A DNA stretch of 64,000 bases from positions 13,717,001 to 13,781,000 of the forward strand of contig OW386566.1 of NCBI GenBank assembly GCA_936435175.1, given 5' to 3'. Source of the stretch: Glyphotaelius pellucidus (Eukaryota; Arthropoda; Insecta; Trichoptera; Limnephilidae). Made by a program: the position numbers and the translations under genes. The notes below the pieces were generated by a model. It saw nothing but the letters and a program-made list of their open reading frames with translations. It searched no databases and was not told the origin of the DNA. Shown here piece by piece: positions 1 to 9,574 of the stretch. The first letter of the stretch is position 1; each line of letters starts with the position of its first letter.

Positions 1-186
1 TCAGAACAATATGTTTTTTTTTATGCGTTTAAATACTCCTCCCATAAACACGAGCTCCTAGAGCTCAATTTATGGAGTAGTAGAACCATAAAATTAATTC
101 TTATGTATACCTAGGTAATTATATTATAAATGTAATTATTATTGTTAAAAAAAAATAAATAAATAAATAAAAAAAAAAAAAAAAAA
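1..186. repeat. AT-rich sequence ending in an (AAAT)n/poly-A tract
   Basis: The last 45 bases are AAAT units merging into a pure A run. The same (AAAT)n tails close several LINE copies in this window, so this is probably the 3' end of an otherwise unrecognisable LINE. No coding remnant is visible. Confidence 0.4.
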
Positions 187-526
187 TAGGTGGATCATTA
201 ATTAAATAAGAGGCCGGCTTGAAGTGTCCTGGCCTGACTTGAGATGGTTTTAATTCAAACCACTTCTAGGAATCCGCTATCCAGTGCTCGCATCTCTAAG
301 CCATTCATTCTGCATTCTGTGTGCAGAACAAAAGTTCTGTCAGATAACACTATTTGAGCAAAGGTTTATCTCAATCCAGAACGCTGAGTGGAATATGGCA
401 TACGCCATCATTCCAGGATAATGGTGGATTACGTTGCCAAAGACGTCTGTTCCTGTCGTATACGAAGTGTGGTTTTGATAGATTCGTTCGTTTACAAACT
501 CGAACTCGAACAAACTTTATGCTAGT
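187..526. other. No recognised feature
   Basis: Mixed-composition sequence directly left of the first 178-bp direct repeat. I see no RT motif, TIR, tandem array or tRNA-like box. Short ORFs here look like chance frames. Confidence 0.4.
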
Positions 527-704
527 ATTCTGTCAAAGGATTCTTTCATGGCAGTTTTCAAATCAGTGTAAAGACTTTATATTTTGGAAAGGAAGTGAAA
601 TATGTATTTTTATCCTGATTTGGATTTGCAGCTTGCAGTCTTTCCGAGCACTGTAAACTGAGATGCGAGTGTAGGGGAAGTTTGCCAATAAGAACTCTTG
701 ATTA
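527..704. repeat. 178-bp direct repeat, left copy
   Basis: This segment recurs at 1369-1547 with scattered substitutions and small gaps. The two copies abut the two ends of a LINE fragment, so they look like one target sequence duplicated at insertion, though far longer than a usual target-site duplication. Confidence 0.75.
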
Positions 705-1368
705 TTTCAACACTAAAATTTTTTTATACATCCCTGGTACGTAGTCAAGTCGAATATAACTCCTAGATTTGGTCCCCACATTTTAAAATACATCCAGATT
801 CAATCGAAAAAATTTAACATTCTAAGACATGTTAATTTTAAACTCGGTTTTCCCATTGAAAACATATACTATAATTACTTGATGAAAGAATTAAATTTAT
901 TAAGACTCTCAGATAGAAGAATTATATTCGACTTAATATTTAAGTTCAAAATTTTAAATGGTATAAGTGACAGTTCTGATTTAACTAAGCTCATAGAATT
1001 TCATATACCCACGAGAGCCACTCGTTCTAAAATCCCGTTTAAATGCTACAATAACCGGATTGAGTATACGAAACACTCGCTTGTACCTAGATTACATGAA
1101 GTTACTAATAGATATGCTGATGTGGCAGATGTATTTAACTGCACGGAAGCTAGGTACAAGAAAGCTACACTATCAAATATTTTCAATCAGTATTAACTTT
1201 ATTTGCACTATAGAATTTTTTGTGTAATTGTATCTCTGTTGTCATTTCTTAATCAAAAGCCACAATTAACTGTTGTACTATTTTTTTTATTTTTTATTAT
1301 TTAACTACGATTTTGTGATAGGTAATCCGTGTTACCGTACATACCGTTTACATTAAATAAATAAATAA
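705..1368 (+). mobile_element. 5'-truncated LINE (LINE-A group) between long direct repeats
   Basis: A 664-bp insertion starting inside the reverse transcriptase C-terminal region and ending in an (AAAT)n tail at 1353-1368. Both edges coincide with the ends of the 178-bp direct repeats. The encoded protein resembles that of the minus-strand LINE at 13,578-14,642. Confidence 0.75.
738..1196 (+). pseudogene. LINE reverse transcriptase, C-terminal fragment
   Basis: The frame is open upstream of the first ATG (879) and ends at 1196. It carries the conserved C-terminal signature LSDRRIIFDLIFKFKILNG followed by FHIPTRATRSK, matching LSDRRKIFDLIFLYKIVN and FHIPTIRSK in the second LINE of this group. 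The catalytic palm (FADD) lies upstream and is missing through 5' truncation, so this copy cannot encode an active enzyme. In a full element this part would follow the RT domain of ORF2. The clade (Jockey/CR1-like) is inferred from the motif style; I cannot place it precisely. Confidence 0.75.
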
Positions 1369-1547
1369 TATTCTGTCCAAGGATTCTTTCATGACAGTTT
1401 TCAAATCAGTGTAAAGGCTTTATATTTTGGAAAAGTGGTGAATTATGTATGTTTATCCTGATTTAGATTGGCAGCCACAGCCTTTCCGAGCACTGTAAAC
1501 TGAGATGCGTGTGTAGGGGAAATTTTGCCAATAAGAACTCTTGATTA
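1369..1547. repeat. 178-bp direct repeat, right copy
   Basis: Right-hand partner of 527-704, starting immediately after the LINE tail. Confidence 0.75.
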
Positions 1548-1811
1548 CACGGGTCAATTATATTTACAAGTAATGTTATATTTTATAATAAGCTTGATAC
1601 AACATTTAAATCTTAATAACTAGTGAGTGTCATGAGAGGGAATGTAAAACAGCCGAACTGAGCGGACGCGAGAACCGGAATATTTGCAATCTCATGTGCT
1701 GGGCCTAAGAGCGGTTCTCGGTGGTGCCAGTCGGTAAAATTAAAATGTGGTAATGTTTTATGGTTGTTCAGCTATAATATTTAAAAAATATTTAATTTTC
1801 ACATTAAATCA
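1548..1811. other. No recognised feature
   Basis: Contains a GC-richer stretch at 1640-1730 within AT-rich flanks. No family match inside the window. Confidence 0.35.
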
Positions 1812-1945
1812 TTTTTTTAACATTACTTCCACACAGGGGCTCTGATGAAAATAATTTCCCTCAAGGCCGATGTCATCTTTTGTGTGGAGATCTTTTTAAG
1901 AAAAGGAAGGAGTGGAGGTTCTGGGAAGGAAAATGATTTTATTAA
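1812..1945 (-). repeat. Repeat family R, poly-A end fragment
   Basis: Begins with a T run (a poly-A tail on the minus strand), then the CCACACAGGGGC segment and the GGTTCTGGGAAGGAAAA segment shared with the R copies at 4,803, 21,398, 22,707, 23,023, 50,620, 60,200 and 61,370. R is an unclassified poly-A-tailed repeat of roughly 450 bp, so probably a SINE or a LINE 3' end. Confidence 0.6.
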
Positions 1946-2045
1946 GTAGTGATAATATATTACAAAATGATTACATACCATTTATAATACATTACTGCCA
2001 ACAAAACTCATTTCGGGAAGGACCATTGAGCCAGGCTCATCTGCC

Positions 2046-2077
2046 CTGATGATGGATACTGTAACGCTATCCGAAAC
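2046..2077 (+). other. Hammerhead-ribozyme-like core
   Basis: CTGATGA at 2046-2052 is followed by GGATA (2054-2058), a 9-base loop, the complementary TATCC (2068-2072) and GAAAC (2073-2077). This is the order CUGAUGA, stem II, GAAA of a hammerhead, with one extra base before stem II. Flanking AGCC and GGCT could form part of stem III, but stem I is poorly defined. Such cores occur in Penelope-like elements and SINE-like retrozymes. Confidence 0.2.
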
Positions 2078-2185
2078 GTTGGCTAAAGAAGGAAGTAGGC
2101 ATATCACCCCAAAAACAATTACAAAAATGCCATCACAAAGTTAAATCCTTAATGAAGAAGTTTTCTTCGAAAAAAAAAATATCAA

Positions 2186-2345
2186 TGAAGGGCCTGTTCG
2201 GAAGATTGCTTCCGTTGAAGGAGACTAGATTTTCATTTCGATCCCTTTTAGACATGATTTGGTCTTTGAAACATTGAATTCAACAAGATTATGTTTCCAA
2301 GAGAAAACACTCTCGAGGTAACCGCCCATTCTTTGCTTCAAAGCT
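2186..2345 (-). pseudogene. LINE-B reverse transcriptase fragment
   Basis: On the minus strand this reads YLESVFSWKHNLVEFNVSKT, matching the LINE-B copies at 15,046-16,050 and 60,745-61,400. In Jockey-like elements the NLVEFN..KT motif lies just after the YADD catalytic loop. The fragment is about 50 codons, without a complete domain, inserted among unrelated sequence. Confidence 0.65.
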
Positions 2346-3264
2346 CTCCGAGCCGTTGAAGTTTGTGAGCTCATTGGGGGCTTGTCAAACAAAAAATTAA
2401 CATCATGGACTGTACTGTCATGCGCGTAACAATGAATTGGTGCACATGACAAAAGAGTAGATAACACAAATTATTGTTCCACCACATTAACACAGCACGA
2501 TTACAACCCCCCCCCCTTTCGTTTAATACGGCTCTCTGTTAAATTTGTTATTCTGTTTCATTGACAAATTGGCTCTTCTTACTTGACAAACTGCCAACCT
2601 CTGCCCTAACCTAACGTAACCAATTTAAACAATTTTTCATACATTTTTTTCATCACTCCTAATGAGGTGATTCTGAGTTGGTTTCATTCTGAGTTGTCCG
2701 GTCACCACTTTTAATAAATCTTTAGTTTAAAAAGTATAGATACCTACACAATTTGTTTGCTTCGGTATTTTGGTATCAAATCCAATTTTAAGTTTTGTAT
2801 GAAAAAGGCCGCGAAGCCGTTCAAGTAGGTAGTATTAAATAATATGTTTGGGCGGTGAGCCTAAATTCCACCCGCCCTATGTCGGTGGGCGGCTAATTTC
2901 GTCGTGGCCACTTTAGGGCGGATATTCGGACTTTGGTAATAAAACGGACACTGGCTAAAATATGTGACAATTCTAGTTTGAAACTCTAAATGGCAACCCT
3001 CCTGCCGCATGCCACCCTTGTTTCGGCGAAGTACTTTTCGGTATATTTAATTGCGTTTATAATGAGCGAATTTATGGTGAAAAGCGTAAAATTACGTGTT
3101 ACCCTAATGTGGCAAACTTAAAACTTTTTCAATTACAATTTTTGGTTAGTTTTATTTCGTCCTTCTCACTGGCACACGTCCTCTTTCGATGAACAAGTAA
3201 CTTTTTCCCATTTTTAAGGTTGTAATAAGAATAATTTCTCGACAAACAACACTTGAACATGCTA
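2346..3264. other. No recognised feature
   Basis: Holds a 9-base C run near 2508 and AT-rich sequence. No RT, transposase, TIR or tandem structure was seen. Confidence 0.35.
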
Positions 3265-3402
3265 TTTTGCAGTCTGTCAATCTATTATGGAGTATGGTAT
3301 CATAGCATGGGGAAGTGGCATTGCATCTGTACTAAACCCAAACATAAAGGCACAGAAAACTAATATAAAAATAATATTGAGGCTACATCTAATTTAAATT
3401 TG
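3265..3402 (+). pseudogene. LINE reverse transcriptase fragment
   Basis: A 45-codon frame reads CQSIMEYGIIAWGSG, the conserved (Q/H)S.I.YGI..WG segment found after the palm domain in Jockey/R1-type reverse transcriptases, and continues to a stop near 3402. No catalytic residues are present. Its family is different from LINE-A and LINE-B. Confidence 0.6.
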
Positions 3403-3546
3403 AACTTAATTTTTAATATTATGGATGTGTTTGACGTACACAAATAAATACAAAAAAACGATTAAATACTCGCTGTACTCGAAACAATAACAATGACTAC
3501 AAATTTTTGTAACGCATACTTTTTTATAACTTTTTTATATGAATAC

Positions 3547-4192
3547 CGTACAAGAGTCCCAACTGCTCCCGTCTGGAGCCAGTGAGACTATGGCATCCCC
3601 AATTTGGGTATGTTGTGAGATTGAAGGTAGTGGGGAGGGGAAAGAGCAATACTGGGAGTATCTTCCACTCTGGAACGTGCCGCGAAATACTATATATTGT
3701 TTTAAATGAGTATGTTTGGAATTACAATTGTCCCTCCTTGAAATTCCTACCCACCTCCCTTCCTACACTACCTACAGTGCAGTTTCAACCTTCGAACAAT
3801 ACGCAGTCTATTATTATGAAGTTCATATTTTCAAAGTGCAAAGATAACCTTCGGCAGATAAGCAACGTATTATTGTGAAGTTCATATTTTCAAAGTGATA
3901 ATTACATGTGTATGCAAAGACTTCAAATAACTTATGTTGATCATACCATATGTACAGTTTGGAACAATTTATGTGAATTCTTATGTGCACATCAACCCAG
4001 CCCGCTACATCAACTACAGTGAGTTTTTTACGCCTTCCTACTTCCCTACCTAAAGAAAGTTCCTAACAGAGTAAATTCTGAGAAAACACAAATTAATCAA
4101 ATAAAATTTATTTACCACGCCGGGATTCGATCCCGCGACCTTCGGAATGCAAGTCAAGAGCCTTACCGCTGGACTACATCGGCCACAGATGT
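3547..4192 (-). mobile_element. SINE1 copy (tRNA-derived), split by a solo LTR
   Basis: Read on the minus strand, the element begins with a tRNA-like head at 4192-4120 containing an A-box-like TAGTCCAGCGGTAAGG and a B-box-like GGATCGAATCC. It runs through a body shared with the other SINE1 copies and ends with the segment CAGTTGGGACTCTTG near 3547. The body is interrupted at 3713-4068 by an unrelated insertion. Confidence 0.8.
3713..4068. mobile_element. Probable solo LTR, 356 bp, inside SINE1
   Basis: The insert starts TGTTTGG and ends CTAACA, the 5'-TG...CA-3' termini of LTRs. It is flanked by a perfect 5-bp duplication GAGTA (3708-3712 and 4069-4073). Removing the insert and one GAGTA restores the SINE1 sequence. 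It is unlike the LTR of the gypsy element at 27-39 kb. Confidence 0.7.
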
Positions 4193-4214
4193 TATTGAAG
4201 GGTTGGCCTCACGA

Positions 4215-4409
4215 GTTTATGCTGAAAGTTGTGAATTTGTTTTCTATTGTTGTTTATTCTACTTTACCTGTCTTTTATTTTTCGTTTAGGAAAAGGAGGA
4301 GGAAGAGAAAGGGGAGCAGGAAGGGAAACAAGACGAATGGGAAAGGACACGCAGGGAGAAACAATTTCTTTATTAAATGGAATAGCAACGCATGCCGGGT
4401 ACCAGCTAG
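4215..4409 (+). mobile_element. Helitron-like 3' end
   Basis: A G/A-rich tract (4285-4350) leads to AGCAACGCATGCCGGGTACC and then CAGCTAG followed by T, i.e. a CTAG (CTRR) terminus with a GC-rich segment just upstream, as in insect Helitrons. The same end occurs at 63,650-63,917. The left boundary is uncertain and no Rep/helicase coding is seen. Confidence 0.55.
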
Positions 4410-4412
4410 TAT

Positions 4413-4802
4413 AATATATATATTCGATAAGGCATTATTATTTTATCAGAGAAAACGACAAAGTTAAATTTACATAGGTGCGTTAATTGAGGAAAAATAA
4501 ATTTTTAATTAACATATTTGGTTTTATTATGGGTGAAATTTTAAATTGCTTTTGTAATTTTTCCATGAAATATATAATCGTTTTATCCATGCGGTTAATC
4601 GTTTCTGAAAAGTGTTAATTCACAGTGAAATTAAATCGGCTTTATGATAACTTGTATAAATTTGAAAGATCTAATTATAATTTTTTATAATAAATGTAGA
4701 GTGTTATACTATTGTGGTATAAAGGATTGAATATGTAGCTTTAATATCCTTCAACAGATGTCGATAGTAAAGAAATGTGTTGTTTTGAGTCTCAAGAGGA
4801 TA
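4413..4802. other. No recognised feature, AT-rich
   Basis: Very AT-rich with no ORF, TIR or repeat match within the window. Confidence 0.4.
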
Positions 4803-5354
4803 TCGGTTAAGGTTTTTTTTACATTAGCTCCACACAAGAGGCCCGGGGGAAAATAATTCCCCTTAGGGTCTATGCCATCTGTGGGGATGCTGTGTGGATG
4901 GTCTTTTTAGGAAAAGAAGGAGAGGAAGTTCTGGGAAGGAAAAGCGTATGAGAGGCGGGTAGTAATCTGGGGGTAGGTGTGTCCAGGGATGAATCCGTCC
5001 CTCCCACTGCGGTGCAAGACGACGAGTCGAAAGAATACGGCTGGAAAGGTCTAGATCAGAGGTTTCCAAACTTATTTTCCTCGTGGACCACTTTCAAAAT
5101 TTTACTGGTTTCGGTGGACCTCCTGCCGCAACATTTCTACTATATTCCCAAAACTCGACATGCTTTGTACTAAATATTGAATATAACGCTAGAGTTGTGG
5201 TCTGTCACAATGGAGGGGGGGGGGGGGGGGGGGGTAATGTGATATGAGACAGGGGGCGGGATGGGATATGGGCACGAGATAGGTTTCAATATGACAATTT
5301 TTTTCCGAAATACTAGTATATATCTGTGTAGATTGACAGGTTTAAAAAAAAAAT

Positions 5355-6163
5355 ATTATGAATACCCTAACCTAACCCAACTGCTCCCGTCTGGGGACAG
5401 TGAGACTATGGCATCCCCTATTGGGGTATGTTGTGAGGCTTAAGGTAGTGAAGAGGGGAAGGAGATTTTTTTTTTTTTTTTTTTACAGTTAATACCGCAG
5501 AAGAGTCCCAACTGCTCCCGTCTGGAGCCAGTGAGACTATGGCATCCCCAATCGGGGTATGTTGTGAGGCTGAAGGTAGTGGGGAGGGGAAGGAGATAGG
5601 GGAGAGGAAGGTGGGGAAGTACCTGGCTATTCAGATCTGGTCACTAAACACGGCTAAAGCCATTTCAAGCAACGTTTCAATTCTGAATGGTGGTCTTACA
5701 CCAGGGCGATACTGATAGTATCTTCCACTCTGGAACGTGCCGCAAATATACTATATATTATTTTAAATGAATAAATTGTGAAATAACACAAATTAATCAA
5801 ATAAAATTTATTTGCGCACGCCGGGTTCGAACCCGCGACCTTCGGATTGTGAGTCGAGAGTCTTGCCTCGGGACCACGGAGGCCGTCAAAGGAGATAGGG
5901 AAGATGAAGGTGGGGAAGTACCTGGCTATTCAGATCTGGTCACCAAATACGGCTAAAGCCATTTCAAGCAAAGTTTCAATTCTGAATGATTGTCTTACGC
6001 CAGGGCGATACTGATAGTATCTTCTTCTCTGGTGCCGCAAATTTATATATTATTTTAAATGAATAAATTGTGAAATAACACAAATAAAATATATTTGCCA
6101 CGCCGGGATTCGATCCCGCGAACTGCGAGTCAAGAGCCTTACCGCTGGACTAGGCCGGCCGTC
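5355..6163 (-). mobile_element. SINE1 copy inside the hAT element, itself split by another SINE1
   Basis: The outer SINE consists of 5355-5466 (3' end on the minus strand) and 5897-6163 (tRNA-like head ending at the ggccggccgtc boundary). The gap between the halves is a second SINE1 flanked by AAGGAGAT duplications. Confidence 0.8.
5467..5888 (-). mobile_element. SINE1, most complete copy, with poly-A tail and 8-bp target duplication
   Basis: On the minus strand it has a tRNA-like head (5887-5810) with a good B box, GGTTCGAACCC, then the body, then a 3' end followed by a tail of about 19 A. AAGGAGAT flanks it at 5459-5466 and 5889-5896. Expression would depend on the internal pol III promoter, and mobility on LINE enzymes in trans. 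Confidence 0.85.
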
Positions 6164-6525
6164 AAGGTAAAGCCAAGCCAACATTTTTGTTCTTTATCAT
6201 CGAACAGATAAATTTTCGTGGACTCCCACTAACAACTTGTGGACCCCCATTTTTTTATCACGCCTACGTGGACCCCCGTCGAGTCTTCCGTGGACCCCTG
6301 GGGGTCCACCTGGACCACTTTGGGAATCACTGGTCTAGATTATGTCTGCCCGCCACGCAGTAAGTGAGTAAACGCATTCGCCACCAAGACCTAGAAAAAC
6401 CTCACTCCAAGAATCTGGGCACCCCTCCTAAATCACCAAACGTAGCCAACCACTTGGGGTGACCTATGGTAGGGGTGCTAGTTATCCAATATATGGTTCC
6501 CTTGGTAGCGGTAAAACTAAATATA

Positions 6526-6804
6526 CAGGGTGTACCTAAACCAGTGATTCCTGACATTATTTGAAGTTAAAAAAATTTTTTTTTTTCAAATTCAAACAAA
6601 AAAAAAATTCTTTCGCTTGTCGTCACTGGTCACTCAGCCGAGTAACCGACCAACCCATCACCCTGCCTCCAATTGACCAATTCCTACATTTTTTTTAATG
6701 TTTTTTGTTTTGTTAGAGACCAAAATTTCATTTACATTTTTTAGTCCAAATAACTTCAGGACCCACTGGTTAAAGTAAGTCAAGTATGTCCCTTAACACC
6801 TGTG
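6526..6804. mobile_element. M1 MITE copy 1 (TA target site)
   Basis: The left end CAGGGTGTACC and the inverted right end (CACAGGTGTTAAGGGACATA) are related TIRs next to TA dinucleotides. The subterminal CCAGTG.TCCTGA is also inverted at both ends. A second copy at 13,234-14,690 shares the interior. There is no coding capacity. TA duplication suggests mobilisation by a Tc1/mariner-type transposase. Confidence 0.7.
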
Positions 6805-6828
6805 TATGCAGGATCAAATATAATAAAA

Positions 6829-6975
6829 TACATACATATACACATACGTGTACGTGTACACACATGCATATATACATACTTATGCATATGTGTTCACACT
6901 CTACATACAAACATAAATGCATACGTACGAACATGTACATACACACATGATATACATTTATACACTCGTACAGTA
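6829..6975. repeat. Cryptic CA/TA-rich microsatellite
   Basis: Imperfect alternation of ACAT, ATAC, GTAC and CACA words without a fixed register. Purine-pyrimidine alternation makes it locally flexible or Z-prone. Confidence 0.6.
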
Positions 6976-7074
6976 GCTCTAAGTGAGGAGATCCTCAGGT
7001 ATATGTAAGTATAAGATCCTTCTGTTTATTTTTCATTCCATGGTCCATGGCAAATATGGTACAAAATATGATTT

Positions 7075-7990
7075 GAGGGGTGCCAAACCATAACGTTTTA
7101 AGTGCCATACGAACTCAAATGCGTTTTATTGCAGTAAAACGTTGAATGTGCTGATGTTTACTTGTACCCTAAAGTAGAAGGCTTACTAACGCCATCTAGC
7201 CTAAATATTGTGAAACAGCATGCCTTAACGTTTTAAGTGCCAATTGAGCTGCAAATGTTAGTTTATTAAAAATGTCGGAGAAGACGGTGCGTCAACGTCG
7301 AGAACATGTGTTTTAATTTAAAATATATTGAGCTTATTGCAAATGCTGGCAAAAAACCCCATTCTTGTTAATGGATAATAAAACCTTTTTTAATTAGATG
7401 AATTTGGCTAAAACTATGATTAATAACAAAAAGCTGCAGATTTCTTCGGCAACGATGATTTGCCTAACATCTGAAGATTTTGGTGTAATTCGTACAAAGA
7501 AAAGTTACGGCGAATTTGTTCCATGGATATCAACTCCAGTGCTTAAACCTGGAATTAATAAGGCAAATTTTGAGCATCCTAGATGTAGATATGGTCGAGA
7601 CACCAGTACCTTTTTCTGCCGAAGAAAAAAAAGACATTAATGCCATGTTGCCGTATTTAGCCGAGAAAGCAAATTGTTTTATGAAAACCTTTTAAAATAA
7701 AGATATTGAAAGAGTTGTGCAAGTAATACAACACTTACAACGTTATGATTTACATAAATAATGACACTTAAAACGTTTTGTTCTTTTCATTTTTTTCATA
7801 TTTTTTTAAAAATTATTTCCATATTTTGGCAGAGCACCACATTTGTTTTAAATTATTAATAACAAATGATAATTTGATAATCCATTTTTTATAAATTACT
7901 TTTCTTTTTATTTTTCCATTAAACATGTTTTTTGTGTCTCCTGAAAATTTCATTTTCTGACACTTAAAACGTTATGGTTTGGCACCTCTC
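7075..7990. mobile_element. 916-bp DNA transposon with 33-bp TIRs and subterminal repeats
   Basis: The termini 7075-7107 and 7958-7990 are inverted copies differing at about two positions. The word AACGTTTTAAGTGCCA sits in the left TIR (7092-7107) and again at 7227-7242. Its inverted form TGACACTTAAAACGTT is at 7762-7777 and in the right TIR (7958-7973). This symmetric spacing is typical of transposase-binding sites. I see no clean target duplication and cannot name the superfamily. Confidence 0.75.
7398..7640 (+). pseudogene. Remnant ORF inside the 916-bp TIR element
   Basis: The 80-codon frame from ATG 7398 is the largest in the element. Overlapping it, another frame near 7590-7690 reads VPFSAEEKKDINAMLPYLAE up to a stop, and a short frame MSEKTVRQRREHVF begins at 7272. 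The pattern suggests a frameshifted, internally deleted transposase whose ends survive. No DDE motif or zinc finger is recognisable, so the function is unassigned; a transposase remnant is inferred only from its position between TIRs. Confidence 0.35.
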
Positions 7991-8017
7991 ATTTGTATTA
8001 TTTTTAGGATGCATTAA

Positions 8018-8439
8018 GCCGCCGCTATCCGAATTTTGACTGATTTCTTACATATCTCCCTTAAACATTTTTTAAGCTCTTAAAAAAATATATGTTATTT
8101 TTGAAGATAATATCTAGATAAACTCTACGCCGAAAAGCAAATTATATGAAATTCCCTCGATAGAAAAAAATCGCAAAGTATGCTCCGAAAATTATAAAAA
8201 ACAAGTCTATTTCTATTATTTTACAAGTTACATTAGTGAAAAAATTCACAATGTTTCTTTAAATGATACTTAAGATATCTTCCATGAGATTTTTGCTCTA
8301 TTTTAAACGAGTCATGTTTTATTAAGCATTTTCGCAATTTTCGCTTAATTTTTATCACGTAAAATATTAGCGCGCTCTGTCCAACATTCGTAATTAGATA
8401 TCTCGCCATCTTATTCTTTTTGGGCCGGGAAGCGCCGCC
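8018..8439. mobile_element. TTAA-flanked MITE, copy A
   Basis: TTAA borders both sides (8014-8017 and 8440-8443). The ends GCCGCCGCTATCC and, inverted, GGCGGCGCTTCCC form TIRs. A second copy lies inverted at 44,929-45,337. TTAA duplications are the hallmark of piggyBac-type transposition. No ORF. Confidence 0.8.
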
Positions 8440-8443
8440 TTAA

Positions 8444-8737
8444 ACGCGTGCCCCACTATTCCTACAATGTTATAAAACGTAGTGCCATACGATCTAAACA
8501 TTTTTATGATCGCTCCTTAATCTAACATACGAATGTCTTTAAATGGGGCGGTGAAATGTGGGATTGAATTTTTCTCAAACGGAAACTGGAACAGAATACT
8601 TATGGGTATTGTATGGATTTTATATCAGAAATGTGTATAGTGGACTTTTGATTTATTGGGATACACAGGATGTAACAGCACGTACCCGAATAACAGCGTT
8701 CATTATATTTAAACATATAGTTTATTCAGATAACCAT
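8444..8737. other. No recognised feature
   Basis: AT-rich single-copy-looking sequence between the TTAA MITE and the pentanucleotide satellite. Confidence 0.35.
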
Positions 8738-9343
8738 TCAATTAAATTCAATTCAATTTAACTCAACTCATCTCAACTCAACTCAACTCAACTCAACTCA
8801 ACTCAACTCAACTCAATTCAATTCAATTCAGTTCAATTCAATGCAATCCAATAAAATTCAATTCAATGCAATTCAATACAATACAATACAATACAATTCA
8901 ATTCAATTCAATTCAATTCAATTCAATTCAACTCAACTCAACTCAACTCAACTCAACTCAACTCAACTCAACTCAACTCAACTAACTCAACCCGACCCGA
9001 CCCGACCCAATCCAATCCGATCCGATCCGATCCGATCCGATCCGATCCGATCCGATCCGATCCGATCCGATCCGATCCGATCCGATCCGATCCGATCCGA
9101 TCCGATCCGATCCGATCCGATCCGATCCGATCCGATCCGATCCGATCCGATCCGATACGATCCGATCCGATCCGATCCGATCCGATCCGATCCGATCCGA
9201 TCCGATCCGATCAGATCCGATCCGATCCGATCCGATCCGATCCGATCCGATCCGATCCGATCCAATCCAATTCAATCCAATCCAATCCAATCCAATCCAA
9301 TCCAATCCAATTCGATTTGATTCAATTCAATTCAATTCTATTC
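8738..9343. repeat. Pentanucleotide satellite with three successive variants
   Basis: About 120 units of the pattern T-Y-Y-R-A. (TTCAA)n and (CTCAA)n blocks at 8738-8985 are followed by a homogeneous (TCCGA)n block at about 9014-9262 and then (TCCAA)n/(TTCAA)n to 9343. Long ORFs on both strands here are artefacts of a unit length not divisible by three with no stop in any frame. Confidence 0.95.
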
Positions 9344-9344
9344 A

Positions 9345-9565
9345 TTTAAAAAACATTACAAAATTAACATTTCAAGGCGTTTTTAAAAGAGAGAAAATGG
9401 AAAATATTTATACTAACGGCAACAAAGCTTTAAAAATCTAAATTGTTCTTCATTGATGTTTAACATAATGATATTCGAAGTGATTTTATTTTGGCTTAAC
9501 TTAATTTAATTTTATATGTATGTATCTATATTTAATGTACAAGCTGTTTGTCTCTTAAAAATAAA
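9345..9565 (+). mobile_element. LINE 3' UTR with (AAAT)n tail
   Basis: Contains TTTGGCTTAACTTAATTTAA, matching (inverted) the 3' UTR of the minus-strand LINE-B copy near 15,125, and ends in AAATAAATAAATAAAT. A 5'-truncated insertion without coding sequence. Confidence 0.6.
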
Positions 9566-9574
9566 TAAATAAAT

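Larger units (their letters stand above)
5057..6332. mobile_element. Non-autonomous hAT transposon with 8-bp target duplication
   Basis: The flanks carry a perfect 8-bp duplication GTCTAGAT (5049-5056 and 6333-6340), diagnostic of hAT. The ends are CAGAGGTTTCCAAACTT and, inverted, CAGTGATTCCCAAAGTGG, which match the common hAT terminal consensus CAG.G.TTCCCAAA. No transposase is present: the interior is a G run (5215-5234) and nested SINEs. The element interrupts repeat R. Confidence 0.88.
4803..6520 (-). repeat. Repeat family R copy, split by a hAT element
   Basis: The two halves are 4803-5056 (poly-T start, minus-strand poly-A tail) and 6341-6520, including CCGCCACGCAGTAAG and CACCAAACGTAGCCAACCAC found in other R copies. 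They become continuous when the 5057-6332 insertion and one 8-bp duplication are removed. Confidence 0.8.

Noticed and set aside
5361..5378. Telomeric TTAGG-type repeats (CCTAACCTAACCC)
   Set aside because: Only two to three units, inside a SINE end; similar short words elsewhere (2,597; 60,613) are also isolated.
8841..9320. Long ORFs on both strands across the pentanucleotide satellite
   Set aside because: The repeat has no stop in any frame, so open frames are inevitable. The encoded repeats have no independent support.
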